Below, in pieces: positions 12,693-22,966 of a DNA stretch of 64,000 bases. Numbering within the stretch: position 1 is the first letter of the stretch; every line of letters begins with the position of its first letter. Origin of the DNA: Camillea tinctor (taxonomy: Eukaryota; Ascomycota; Sordariomycetes; Xylariales; Xylariaceae); assembly GCA_022578605.1 (NCBI GenBank), contig MU394133.1:9439-73438 (forward strand). The letters are read 5' to 3'. The notes under the pieces are model-generated. The model ran no database searches and had not been told where the DNA came from. It saw only the letters and a program-made list of their open reading frames with translations. Position numbers and translations under genes: made by a program.

Positions 12693-14389
12693 TCATACGT
12701 TCGTCCCGGGAAAGGCACCCGTTTTACTTAGAACTACGATACCGCGATCGTGAGCGATATAACCCTTCATGAGATTCTGCGGTGACTGGTGTTAGTACAT
12801 CACAGTCTAGGGATAATATGGGATCGAGGGGAGCAACATGCCTTGTAAATCAAGTTAGCCATTAGACACTCGACCTCGTCCGTGTCGATATCCTCTCCTT
12901 GGCTGAGCTTGATGGCTGCAGTAAAGTCGGCAACCGGTATTCTTGTACGGCGAGGAGGCGGCGCGTCTCCTTTAGGCTCCTCGAAGCCTGCGTCGATAAA
13001 AACCTTGCGCAGTAGATTGCGTAGCACAATATCCCGACCACGTTCTAAGGTCAGATAGATACGCCGTTTGATAAATTCACCTTCACCATCACGCAATGCA
13101 AGATCGAAAGCCCGGAGATCGGCTTTCTTGATCGCCTGGGCTAATGGCCAGAACAACCTTTGCAACTGAGGGAAGGGTTCGAGTAATTGAGCACTGGGTA
13201 GGGTATGTGTAGTTAGGAGATGGCATGGGATGAGATAAGTCAATATGAGTCTGCGTGCGTCAGCATGTGGAGAACAACTAGATCAAGGTAGAGTCTTCTT
13301 ACTCGAGGTTTCGATGGGAGTCTTTGTGACACATTAGCCACGCCAAAGTAAGGTGCTTCTCGGCCTGATGATGGGTTAGTCATAGTGATATATATGAAAA
13401 TATATAGAGAAGTGCTAGACCTCTACGTAGTTTTCCTCCAAGAATGACAGTACGCCTTCGTAGTATTTGAAGGTGACCTGCTGGGATTTCGGGAACTTGT
13501 CGATGCTAGGCATATCAGTACGACCAGCAGATACGGCATGGAGCACAGGTTTTGCTAGCGATTCCGAGTTTAGTTTGAAGTAGGTCTTGAAGAGAAGATT
13601 GATGGCATAGTATACACCCCACTTGCGGGACGCTTCCATAGGCGCTCTGAGAATCCATTAACCCCAAGTCTCGACAGGATACTATTTACAGACACGGATA
13701 CATACCTATCAGTAAGACATATCTGGAATATCTTGGTGAGGTGATTCGTGCAGTCGTGAAGCAGCTTATTAGCTTCAGCAGTAGGGTCAAAGTCATCGCC
13801 GAAACTCGTCATGGCCGCATCGTTGTTGCTGCTACTTCTCTCGGCATCGGCTCGTATAGCAAACAGCCTCAAGTACTTGCCGGCCACATACAAGCAGGGT
13901 ATGGTCCAATTCTCAAAACCGTGGTTGGTGTAGCCGCGGATCACGAGCAGCGTGAACTCTTTCCACGCGACATACACTTTTACCCACGAAGACTTGACGT
14001 ATGCAAAAGTAAGCATAATGAAGGTATGAAAGCGGTGAGGCTAGGAACAGCTTCGGGAAGGACAAGAGTTCCCATGGGTGCACAACCTAACTTACCCTAG
14101 ATCCATTGAGTAGACCTTCGGCGGCGAGTATCTCTCCAACGGCCTTCCAGTAGGAGAAGTAAATAGCGATCCATCCCTCGGTCTCATCTCTCGAAGCCAA
14201 CCTCACGCGTGATTGGTCATGTTTGAAGAGAAATTCGAGGTCGGCATTGGCAGAATGGAAATCACCACGGCCCCAGAAAGCTCGTAGCTTGTTTGCATAT
14301 AGTTGGGTATCTGGGCGAAGAGTCTCGGCTAACTGGTCGCCTTTCATCCCAGCATAGGCCAGCCTGAACTCGTGAATAAGACCATCCAT
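12693..14389 (-). CDS. csn12: COP9 signalosome-associated subunit CSN12 (PCI domain)
   Basis: Six exons: 14389-14096, 13992-13706, 13646-13421, 13364-13303, 13250-12842 and 12776-12693, giving 453 residues, the usual CSN12 length. Recognisable blocks are [89 protein letters not shown] and [23 protein letters not shown], then a short C-terminal block with [14 protein letters not shown]. The C-terminal half is the PCI domain. The family (CSN12/Thp1/PCID2) scaffolds signalosome-linked or TREX-2 mRNA-export complexes. Homology-like continuity requires two weak donors: exon 3 ends before GTCTAG and exon 5 before a GC dinucleotide (see findings). The gene is divergent from the L20 gene and shares about 600 bp of upstream DNA with it. 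Confidence 0.9.
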
Positions 14390-14993
14390 AGCGGCTGAGA
14401 GAAACTGGGATGTGTCTGGTGTTTATTTACGAAGGGGGGTGCAGAGCCAAGACTTCACGAAAATCGGAACCAACGAGAGTCAGGCTAAGAGTATGCAGGA
14501 TGGTGTATTGAGAAATTGGAAGGTATTCCAGCTCATCTTTGTTGGTAGGTATCCATGTATTAAAGGTGGTGGTTGATGTAAGTGGGTTCCTAGATGTAGA
14601 GAGGAAGAAGGGAGAGACATGGGTTCTTTGAGGGTGCACTACGTACTAGCAAGGATCTAAACCCAACTGGGTAAAGGCTCTGTCTAAAGCAACAAGGGCT
14701 CTGAGATGCACGGGCCATGTCTATGTCTAGTGCCTTACTGACCTTATCTGCTTATCGGGTACTATTTCCCCACATATGTCAAGCCACAGAAGGTTTTTTT
14801 TTCCTTTTAGTATTAGCCACAAACAATGGCTAGGGCGAGAAACCCTTAGCACAGAATTTTGGCCAAAAGTTTCTGGTAAGCGAAGTTTCGCAAAGCATCC
14901 ACCAACCAAGCCGGACTCTGGACTTTGGACTTTGGACTTTTTTCCTAATCACGAAGGACGCATCACGAGAACGCGACCAAATATCAAGTCACA
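14390..14993. promoter_or_regulatory. Divergent promoter region, CSN12 / RPL20
   Basis: This gap separates the start of CSN12 (minus) from the leader of L20 (plus), so it must hold both promoters. A short tandem repeat of ggacttt (three copies) sits at about 14921-14941, just before the L20 leader. No TATA box was picked with confidence. Confidence 0.5.
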
Positions 14994-15067
14994 GTAAGTT
15001 CAATGCCTCGAATGAATATTTCTTTTTAGAAAATACTAACATTTATTTTTCTTTTTTTTTCTCGCAG
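14994..15067 (+). other. Probable 5'UTR intron of RPL20
   Basis: A GTAAGT donor at 14994, a perfect TACTAAC branch site near 15037, a long T tract and TCGCAG ending at 15067 form a textbook 74-nt fungal intron. It ends immediately before the L20 start codon. Confidence 0.6.
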
Positions 15068-16235
15068 ATGGGTAAGCTTCGAATTTTTCTTGAAATGTTT
15101 TCCCCTTCATGGCACAGGCGCACTATCTTGAGAGATGGGGGAAGAAGTTTGTCGAACGAGTGGTAAAAAAAAAGAACGATGGCTATGGCAATTCTTGCAA
15201 CGACAGCGACGACAATGACCAACGAACCGAATCAACAACTTAAGATGACGTCGAATCCGAAACTATGAACAAGGCATTTCGAACATGAGGAGGACGGCGA
15301 TAGTAGTAGTAATGGTGGTGGCAGGCTTCGGTACAGGATCCAATTTGCAACATGAAGATAGCAATGTTACTCCCTTGGAAAAGGTGCAACCATCGTGGAT
15401 TCGACAAGGCGACAAGACGACAAGACAACAGACAGAATCCCAAACTTGGGTTGTCCAGCATCATACACCCCCAGACCCACCCCCTAGATCTCGACTGTGC
15501 CAGGAATCCCTTCTTCATATACTGAGAGAGGGAAAGAAACATCGTACTAACTCTACTGGTACTTGTCAGGTCGTCTTCAGGAATACCAGGTCATTGGGCG
15601 CCACCTGCCCTCCGAGGCCAACCCCACCCCCAAGCTGTACCGCATGCGCATCTTCGCCCCCAATGAGGTCGTCGCCAAGTCCCGCTTCTGGTACTTCTTG
15701 ATGAAGCTCAAGAAGGTCAAGAAGGCCAACGGTGAGATCGTCAGCTTGAACAAGGTATGAACAGTCTATACAGTGACAGTAGTCTAGGAGTGCAAGAAGT
15801 ACGACAAGGCTAACTCTCTTGTCCACTCTAGATCACCGAGAAGAACCCTCTGCGCGTCAAGAACTTCGGCATCTGGATCCGTTACGACTCGCGCTCCGGC
15901 ACCCACAACATGTACAAGGAGTACCGTGAGATGTCGAGAACGAATGCCGTTGAGGCTCTCTACTCCGACATGGCCGCCCGCCACCGTGCCCGTTTCCGGT
16001 CCATCCACGTACGATTCCCCTTTCCTTCTCTTCGAATATTCAACTATACAAACACTAACCCTCCTGTTCCCCTTAGATCCTCCGCGTCGTCGAGATAGAG
16101 AAGACCGAGGACATCAAGCGCCCCTACATCAAGCAGCTGGTCCAGAAGGGCCTTACTTTCCCCCTGCCTCACCGTGTCCCTCGCGTCAACACCAGGAAGA
16201 TCTTCAGCGCCAACCGTCCGTCCACATTTGCGTAA
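15068..16235 (+). CDS. rpl20: 60S ribosomal protein L20 (eL20)
   Basis: Exons 15068-15071 (ATGG only), 15570-15754, 15832-16008 and 16077-16235 give 174 residues, the normal eL20 length. The protein begins [20 protein letters not shown] and contains [56 protein letters not shown] and [12 protein letters not shown], all hallmarks of eL20, a large-subunit component near the GTPase-associated face. The coding start is split: ATG plus one base lies on the first coding exon, followed by a 498-nt intron (15072-15569) ending in a TACTAAC-type branch region and TTGTCAG. Later introns are short. Codons are strongly biased to C-ending triplets, as expected for high expression. Confidence 0.95.
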
Positions 16236-16363
16236 GGTGGTTTTTCGTGTTCTGGTGAGGGTTTGGGAATGGGTTTGCCGGTGTTCAATACGGAAATGCG
16301 GAAAAACTTCATTAGCATCTGCTCTCGTTAGATAAAGAGCAAAACAAAATAAATGAAAGCATA

Positions 16364-16382
16364 ACACACACACACACACACA
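16364..16382. repeat. (AC)n microsatellite
   Basis: About nine AC units lie in the short gap between the ends of the L20 and zinc-cluster genes, which converge here. Confidence 0.9.
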
Positions 16383-16494
16383 TACCAATGAATCATGTGT
16401 TGGGTTTATGAAAGCATCCTTTTTTTTTAACAAATTTCTTTTATTTCTCTTTTATATTCCTTTTTCTATATTATAACATTGCTACTGTCTATGA

Positions 16495-19452
16495 CTATGC
16501 TGGTTCACTCGAACCCGATTTTGACTGGGTATCGGCGAAAGTGTCGAGGACGAACTGATCCCAAGTGCTCCAGTCCATAGCCGCACCCCAATCGGCGCTG
16601 TCCGAAGGGGGCATATCGAAACTGACGTCCGGCCAACCCATCCACTCCTGCGACATACCGTTCATGTGCATGTCGAGACTGAGACCGCCCAGATCAGGCG
16701 GCATATTCGAGGGGTCGTAGCCATCACTAGTAAGAGCTGAGCTGGCGGTGATGTCACCTATTCCTGACCTCATTCCTAGGTCCATGGGTATATCTGTATC
16801 TGTAGCCGTAGCTGTAGACGTAGACGTAGAGGTAGAGATAGCTAAGTTTGTAGGCAGGTCTAGGTCCAGGCCCATGGTGGCAGTATCTAGAGAACCGGGG
16901 GGCCTGGAGGAAGGCTGTCTGTAAAAGGGCTGCTGCGGCTGACTGCGGGTGTGCTCCTGCTTGACGGGATCTGGCTCTGGGTTCTGGTTTTGCGATGATG
17001 AGGAGGAGGAGGAGGAGGGTGTTTCCTTGGGCAGAGACGGATGGGAAGGGGTGATGGCGCCGGCGGTAGTAGTGGTGGTGGTGGTAGAAGTGGTGGAATG
17101 GACTCCCTCGGCCGCCATCCGCGCCTCCCGCGCTTTGCGGTACAGGGCTCGGATCGGCCGCCAGAGGGTGCCCCGCTTCGTGTCGGCGATGACTTCGCTC
17201 CATTTGGGGAAGACGGCGTCGATTAGGGCCCAGGCTTTGTCGGTTAGGAGTTTGGTTTGTTTCTGCTGCTGGGATCGGAGTTGGGGGTGGGAGGGTAGAT
17301 GGGATTGGGGCTGAGACTGGGATTGGTGCAAAGTGCATAGCTCGGCTAGAGCCACGGCCAGCGGGTGCCACTGCACGTACAGCTCCGACCACCACCGGAA
17401 GTTCTCCCCGAAGGGCCCCGAACGCCCCCGCTCGCTGAGCTCCATGATGGTGGTGGCCGTGCGGAGGGTGGATTCGCGGGATAGAGATACGGATGCTGGG
17501 GGTGGGCGGGGGGCTGTGGAAGTAGTAGCGGCGGTGGTGATGGGAGGGGAGGAGGGAGCTGCGTGAGCATGGGGCTTCGGCATGGAGGAACACGCCATCG
17601 CGCGCGGCGGTCGCTGGTGCAGCGGGTACCGCATCATGAGCCAGAGCTTCAAGATGATCAGACGCACCGTCGTGGAGGCGAGGTACGAGGCCGCGTGGCT
17701 CGGGTCCGCCCCGTGGACGAACCGCGTCTCGAGGTGCCGCGCGAGCCGGACCACGGTCGCTTCGTCCGTCGGGTAGCTGTTACCACTACTCCCACTACCT
17801 TGTCCCTCGGCAGCAGCGCACGGAGACGACGATGCCAAGCGGCCACTGCAGCTGTCGACGACGTTCTGCGCGTGCTCGAAATACAGGAATATACCCGAGC
17901 TCTCCGCCGTGCACAGGCTGAAGGTGACGTCGGAGGGGGCCCCCGCGGGCTTCTCGAGCCGCGATAGGGGAACCGCGGTCTCGGGCCCGAAGTCCGCGTC
18001 GTCTACGTTGTGCGGCAGCCGCGTGTTGTAGCTATCGCGAGCGATAATCCCCCGCGTGCCCCGGTCTTCGGCCGCACGGATGTCCAAGACGATGAGCTGC
18101 CACCAGAGACGGCGGCGCTGCTCCGCCTCGAAGGGCGTGAAGCGCCGTCTTCTCCTCCTCCTTAGTATTCTGGGCTGTTCTTTTCCTGGCTGCTCCTCGT
18201 CGTTATCGTCATTATCATCATCATCATCATCACCGGCCCCGTCCCGGTGCAGGTCTAGCGCCTGCGCGAGCCGGATCGGTAGGCTCAGGAGGGCCCACGA
18301 GGCGCGCGACCCGTCGTGGCTGCGCAGGCAGCTCGTGTACAGCGTGAGGGCCTGAAGCGTCTCGAGGCTGCTGCTGTTGAGGTAGTCGGCGCGCGCGAGG
18401 GCATGCTCGATCCCCTCGCGGTAGGCCTGCGCTAGCTCGCTGCGTGACGACCCCAGGTGCGCGGCGCACTTCTCGGTCGGCAGGCTAGTCACGGCGGCGT
18501 AGTAGATGGCGAAGAAGAGGGCTTCGCGCTCGGGGCTCAGGGGCTGTTGCTGGTCGGCGAAGGCGTGCAGGGCGGCGGTAATGGTGGGGCGGTGGAGGAT
18601 CTTCAGGAGCATGTCGACGTTTTGGAAGTAGGTTGCTGTCAGGAAGCGGATGTGCTCAGGTGAGGGGTGGCGTAGGGGAGTGTGAGAGCCTCCTAGGGAA
18701 GGCCCAAGGAGCAGGGCAGTGCCGGGAGGCGTGTAGGAGGGACTTTTGCCTGTGCCAGTTGACTCGGGCGTTGTCCCTTCTTGATCGAGGTACCCGTCGT
18801 CTTCTTCTGCGTCCGAGTCTATGGATTTCTCTAGCGCCTGCCGTAGACCCCCAACCTCCTCGCATAGACTGGCCCAGAAGTCGCCGCTGAGATACCGCGA
18901 GACTGTACTATCCTGCTGTCGTGTCTGATGATGGCCCCCTTGCCTCGATCCTTCGCTGCTAGGTATCCCAGGGGGAGATGCAGAAGCCGTACCCTCTCCA
19001 GGTAAGGGGTATTGATGCCCCGGTATGGTAGCCGCCTCCTTTTGCGCCCCTCTTGCTAGACTATCTAGCAAATCGGAAGCCTCTTTGTAGGGCTGGGCAA
19101 CCGTTGTCCCCGTATCCAGCTGGAGCGACAAGGAACCATCTTGGCCAAGTAACCCAACCTTGCCCACGATTGACTCCAACCGGTGCAAGCGCTGGAGAAG
19201 ATCTGAGTTTTTGCTCTTGCGTGGACGCCGAGAGCGCTTCCGCTCCGGAAAAATGCACTCAGGAAGGCCGGAGCGGGTGCAGTTCCGGCACGGATGCTGG
19301 CGGTCGCACTTGAGCTTCCGGGCGCGACATGAAGTGCAGCTCAGGGGCTTGGACTGCGGCTGCTGAGGACCCTTAGCAGATGAGGATGGCGAGGATGCCG
19401 TCTGTTGCTTCGGGATTGCAGCCGTAATTGTAGTTGCTTCCGGTGGGTCCAT
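16495..19452 (-). CDS. Zn2Cys6 transcription factor, 985 residues
   Basis: One uninterrupted frame of 985 residues. Cysteines 39, 42, 49, 55, 58 and 66 form the zinc cluster CTSCRARKLKCDRQHPC plus RNCTRSGLPEC, followed by a basic linker (RKRSRRPRKSK) and a short leucine-rich dimerisation helix (LLQRLHRLESIV). The middle (about 260-620) resembles the fungal-specific transcription factor domain, including TATYFQNVDMLLKILHRP and EQRRRLWWQLIVLDIRAAED. It is interrupted by an acidic Asp/Asn run and an Arg run near residues 400-440. The C-terminal third is Ser/Thr/Gln-rich low complexity with acidic and aromatic patches near the end, plausible for activation. The target pathway is not evident. The absence of introns over 3 kb is notable beside its intron-rich neighbours. 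It converges with L20. Confidence 0.9.
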   Translation of the reverse strand: MDPPEATTITAAIPKQQTASSPSSSAKGPQQPQSKPLSCTSCRARKLKCDRQHPCRNCTRSGLPECIFPERKRSRRPRKSKNSDLLQRLHRLESIVGKVGLLGQDGSLSLQLDTGTTVAQPYKEASDLLDSLARGAQKEAATIPGHQYPLPGEGTASASPPGIPSSEGSRQGGHHQTRQQDSTVSRYLSGDFWASLCEEVGGLRQALEKSIDSDAEEDDGYLDQEGTTPESTGTGKSPSYTPPGTALLLGPSLGGSHTPLRHPSPEHIRFLTATYFQNVDMLLKILHRPTITAALHAFADQQQPLSPEREALFFAIYYAAVTSLPTEKCAAHLGSSRSELAQAYREGIEHALARADYLNSSSLETLQALTLYTSCLRSHDGSRASWALLSLPIRLAQALDLHRDGAGDDDDDDNDDNDEEQPGKEQPRILRRRRRRRFTPFEAEQRRRLWWQLIVLDIRAAEDRGTRGIIARDSYNTRLPHNVDDADFGPETAVPLSRLEKPAGAPSDVTFSLCTAESSGIFLYFEHAQNVVDSCSGRLASSSPCAAAEGQGSGSSGNSYPTDEATVVRLARHLETRFVHGADPSHAASYLASTTVRLIILKLWLMMRYPLHQRPPRAMACSSMPKPHAHAAPSSPPITTAATTSTAPRPPPASVSLSRESTLRTATTIMELSERGRSGPFGENFRWWSELYVQWHPLAVALAELCTLHQSQSQPQSHLPSHPQLRSQQQKQTKLLTDKAWALIDAVFPKWSEVIADTKRGTLWRPIRALYRKAREARMAAEGVHSTTSTTTTTTTAGAITPSHPSLPKETPSSSSSSSSQNQNPEPDPVKQEHTRSQPQQPFYRQPSSRPPGSLDTATMGLDLDLPTNLAISTSTSTSTATATDTDIPMDLGMRSGIGDITASSALTSDGYDPSNMPPDLGGLSLDMHMNGMSQEWMGWPDVSFDMPPSDSADWGAAMDWSTWDQFVLDTFADTQSKSGSSEPA

Positions 19453-20525
19453 CTTTCTCCGAAGGCTTTCAGTGGTCTCTCTTTTGCTGATATGTCCGAA
19501 GCCCGAGGATTATCTAGCCTTAGAGAATTAGAGGCCTTTCCCGCCTCTTCCGAAATGGTCGTTGTATCAAAGATGGGGGTGTGTTTCTAAGCCATGTATA
19601 AATAACAACTTAAATCTCAGCCTAGGGTATTCAGTCGTGACATCATACGATATTATTCCGGTCTTTCTATTTGAATAGTTCACAATCCGGTCCTATGGTC
19701 TGGAGTTAAGGAAAAAGGGACAGAGGAGAAAAAAAGAGGAACTTATGTTTCGGTATATTCTTTAATAGGCTTAGCTTAGCTGTGCATAAAGAATACTACC
19801 AACTGATACTTTCGATTCTTAATTCGTTTGAGAGCTTATATAGATCGCCAATTTTCAACTAGATCAAAAGGAACTTCCAAGGTTGATAGCCTAATAAGAT
19901 TGTATTAGTTGAACATATTTCAACTTCCAAGGTTATTGCATATCTTATGTAAACACTATTGTCCTCCCCACATATCAGCTACATAACACCGCTTAACTCC
20001 AGCCTTCAATTTCTCACTTATCAACTCCTTTATTTACTTACTTAGGTAGCCTTGTGGCATCACAACTCAATTGTCCTGATATTTATGTTAATCAACTCCA
20101 CGATATCGATTTGCGTGAGCATGGATGACTAGGACAATAGGGCGCAAATCCTAGCATATTACTTATTATCAACCCTACCTGGTCACGATGTAGGTAGTGA
20201 GGGTAAGCGACCTGCTAGCTTAAGCCTAGGCGCTGTGCCGGCGATATGCAGCCATCTTCACTGAGTCACACTCCGTGGAGGTCTCGACCTCGACGTATGT
20301 ACAAGCTGAAATACAATTAATTGCCAGGTACATATAAAAGGATGGAAGGGCGTGTAGTCCCGTCCTGTATCGGAATTGAGTCAGCCGTGAAAAGGAAAAA
20401 AAAGTAAAAAGAGAGAAAAGGGGAAATACCTAAATAACTGAACGGCTTTCCCAATCTAATAGGCTCAAACTCCAACTAGGGGAAACTATCTTTGCCCTTT
20501 GATACTATCACCCCCAAAAATTATA
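19453..20525. other. Intergenic, divergent promoter region
   Basis: Lies between the starts of the zinc-cluster gene (minus) and the GNAT gene (plus). AT-rich, with a short repeated phrase caacttccaaggtt near 19877 and 19921. No further gene is seen. Confidence 0.5.
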
Positions 20526-21326
20526 ATGGCTACTCCCGACGCAGACAAACCAGTGCCACCCGCACCAGCAGGAGACATCACATCCGCAGCCATAGCCGCG
20601 GAACCCCCCAAGCGCCTCGCCGCCGCATCCACCGTGATGGCGACATCCAAGCGCATCAAAGTGCGCACGACGCTTCCCGCGCAGCCCTTCCTACCCGCTG
20701 CCTCCCGGCCCGCAATCCACACGGCCCGGCTCGAGCTGCGGGCCATCGTGGCCGCGGACCTGGAAGGCGTGCACGCGCTGCGCACACAGCCCGCAGTCAT
20801 GGTTTTCACGGCGGTGGGCCGCGTGGACCGGGACCGCGCCGAGACCCAGGTCTTCCTCGACCGCTTCCTGCCGCCCAACGACACGAGCACGTTCAACTTC
20901 GCTATCCGCCTGCGCGGGTCGGACGAGATCATCGGCACCGGCGGCGTGCATCGGTGCTCTGGGTCGGCGCTGGGGTGGCCCGAGGTGGGGTACATGTTCA
21001 AGAAAGAGCATTGGGGGAAGGGGTACGCGACCGAGTTCCTGGGCGCGTGTATGGGGGCTTGGTGGGCGCTGCCGAGGGAGGAGAGGGTGGTGGAGGTGGA
21101 TGCTGAGTCTGTTGAGGGAGGGGATGGGGAGGGGGAGGGGGAGGGGAGAGAGGCCCCGGAGATGGTTACGGCGATAGTGGAGGGCGGGAACCCGAATAGT
21201 GTGAAGGTCCTGAAGAAGGTGGGTTTTAGGGAGTTCAAGAGGTGGATTGAAAAGGATTCTCGAGAGGGCTACGATGGGAGGGAGGTCACTCTTATTGGGT
21301 TGGCGGCTACGTCGCCGGGGCAGTGA
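20526..21326 (+). CDS. GNAT-family N-acetyltransferase (RimJ-like)
   Basis: Single exon of 266 residues from the ATG at 20526, which follows an A-rich leader; the frame is open a little further upstream but without an ATG. Residues 60-110 contain RPAIHTARLELRAIVAADLEGVHALR, the opening of the GNAT_3/RimJ-type fold. The acetyl-CoA-binding segment is GYMFKKEHWGKGYATE (about 156-170). The C-terminal part has EGGNPNSVKVLKKVGFREFKR, the typical final motif of this family. An acidic Glu/Gly-rich insert (about 195-218, encoded by a purine run) splits the domain and is probably a disordered loop. Likely substrates are protein N-termini or small amines; none can be named. Confidence 0.88.
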   Translation: MATPDADKPVPPAPAGDITSAAIAAEPPKRLAAASTVMATSKRIKVRTTLPAQPFLPAASRPAIHTARLELRAIVAADLEGVHALRTQPAVMVFTAVGRVDRDRAETQVFLDRFLPPNDTSTFNFAIRLRGSDEIIGTGGVHRCSGSALGWPEVGYMFKKEHWGKGYATEFLGACMGAWWALPREERVVEVDAESVEGGDGEGEGEGREAPEMVTAIVEGGNPNSVKVLKKVGFREFKRWIEKDSREGYDGREVTLIGLAATSPGQ

Positions 21327-22286
21327 TGTCGTGAAGTTCAAGTTGACGACTGAGCAAGGTCATAGGAGGTTTATACTAAGAAATCCAGTAGAAATGTTTT
21401 GTGTAATGCATAAAGGGGCTGGAGGTTCAAGTTATCTAACCTAGCTACTGATAGCTCTCTCTATATAGTAATAGCATACTTGACTTGAAATTCTAATACG
21501 TTAAAAAAAGACCCCCTATTTCCTTATGCACCTACCTAGGTATATGTTATATGGTGGCTCTTGGAACCTAGGAAAGCTGTAGCCAGCAACCCCTTTTTAC
21601 AGGATCTATCCTACCTAAAGAGTACCTACCTCATAACACTAACTACTAGGTAGGATAACAGTATGAATAATAAGCGTTTTATGATCATCGGTTGAACCCC
21701 TCACTTTCATCCAGTAAACCTAGTCCTTCGGTTTAGCGCCGCCAAACATGCAAGAAGCATCGATCAAAGATGTTGTGCAACCGTAGATCGGACGGACATC
21801 TCCAGATGTACCACAGGCAGGAAGACTAGCAAACTACTACCTAGGTAGGTAGCACTCTGAAAAGGCATGTTCGACTCGGGACCGAGCTTCTAGACACACT
21901 CCTTCAATCCTACTAGGGGAAGGAGGCTTGCTCAGTTCATGAAGTAGGAGGAAGTGATGGCGGGGTTTTGAAAGTTAAAGAATAGTGCTACTTGCCTAGG
22001 TAGGTAGATATCACGGTGTCTTAAATAGTAGCTGTGACCCTTGAATTCCTCACCTTGGGTTTCTTTTCCTCATTAATGGTTGGGCTATAATTGTGACCCA
22101 ACCACCTCTTCTCTCTCTCTCTCTACACCTTACCCGATAATATTTCAAACACTGGGTAAGGGATTTGATTGCAAGGTTCTCATACCTAGGTGCTTTCGAC
22201 TGAACATTTAACTCTGCTTATTGCAATCTCAACCACATACATACTTAATATATACGCACGCACGCATACACACACATACACATACG
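21327..22286. other. Intergenic with palindromic cctaggta motifs
   Basis: No gene supported. Contains several copies of the palindromic cctaggta motif (near 21535, 21840, 21998 and 22183) and a TC microsatellite near 22110. Confidence 0.5.
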
Positions 22287-22966
22287 ATGGAAGTCGTCCC
22301 AACTCCTTTGCGGGTAGCCGCTGGTGCAGGCATCATAGCCTCAGTTTGGGCAGCAGGTTAGTTTGGTTCCACGACGGCCACTGCATCAACCCTTTTTGTT
22401 TGTTGTATGATTTCATTTATCGGGTAGCAAGAGAGCGAGGGAAAGAATAGAGAGACACAAAGAGAAAAGAGTCTTGTCTAACGCTAGATGCAATCGACAT
22501 CATCTGCATCACCTTAGGGATCGGAACCAGCCTATCCCTATTCTCCATCCCCACGATCCTCAGCGGCGGCACACCCGCGGATGTGATGCTTAGGCAGTGG
22601 AAGTTCCACTTTGTCCGGGGCAGGGCGCTGATGCCAGGCCTGGGGGCCCTCAACGCGGCCAACTACTGGGTGACTAGCTACGCACTCTGGTCCCGGGGGC
22701 TCGAGTGGCGAGGCCTGGCTGTGGGAGGAGCATCGACCTTCTTCGTTATCCCCTACACCGTGGTGTTCATCTTCGGGATAAACGAGAGGCTGCTGGCGGC
22801 AGCGGATGGGGAAGGGGAAAAGGAAGAGGAGAAGGCGAAGGCGAAGCCGATGAGCGAGGGCACAGTGAGAAGGCTCATAAAGAAGTGGGGGGACTTGAAT
22901 GTTGTCCGAGCTGTCGTGCCACTGGTTGGAAGTGGATTGGCTCTGTGGAACTTGTGCTTGTTGTAA
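22287..22966 (+). CDS. DUF1772 membrane protein (anthrone-oxygenase-like)
   Basis: Two exons, 22287-22356 and 22488-22966, with intron 22357-22487 (GTTAGT donor, CGCTAG acceptor), giving 182 residues. The first exon encodes MEVVPTPLRVAAGAGIIAS, continuing into a hydrophobic stretch. Further hydrophobic segments lie around IDIICITLGIGTSLSLFSIP, GLGALNAANYWVTSYAL, FFVIPYTVVFIFGIN and the C-terminal VPLVGSGLALWNLCLL. This gives about four membrane passes with a conserved-looking middle (VMLRQWKFHF), the layout of fungal DUF1772 proteins. Some family members are anthrone oxygenases in polyketide clusters, but no polyketide synthase is in this window, so that role is not supported. A charged Lys/Glu loop separates passes 3 and 4. 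Confidence 0.82.

Noticed and set aside
15072..15569. snoRNA inside the long RPL20 intron
   Set aside because: I looked for RTGATGA and CTGA pairs and for H/ACA-type boxes and found only scattered partial matches, so no RNA gene is claimed.
16754..17593. Open frame of 279 codons on the minus strand overlapping the zinc-cluster gene
   Set aside because: It is a shifted-frame shadow of the Ser/Thr/Gln low-complexity part of the 985-residue regulator; it is repetitive and lacks a domain.
22287..22966. Anthrone oxygenase of a polyketide cluster
   Set aside because: The DUF1772 fold fits, but no polyketide synthase, thioesterase or related tailoring gene occurs nearby.
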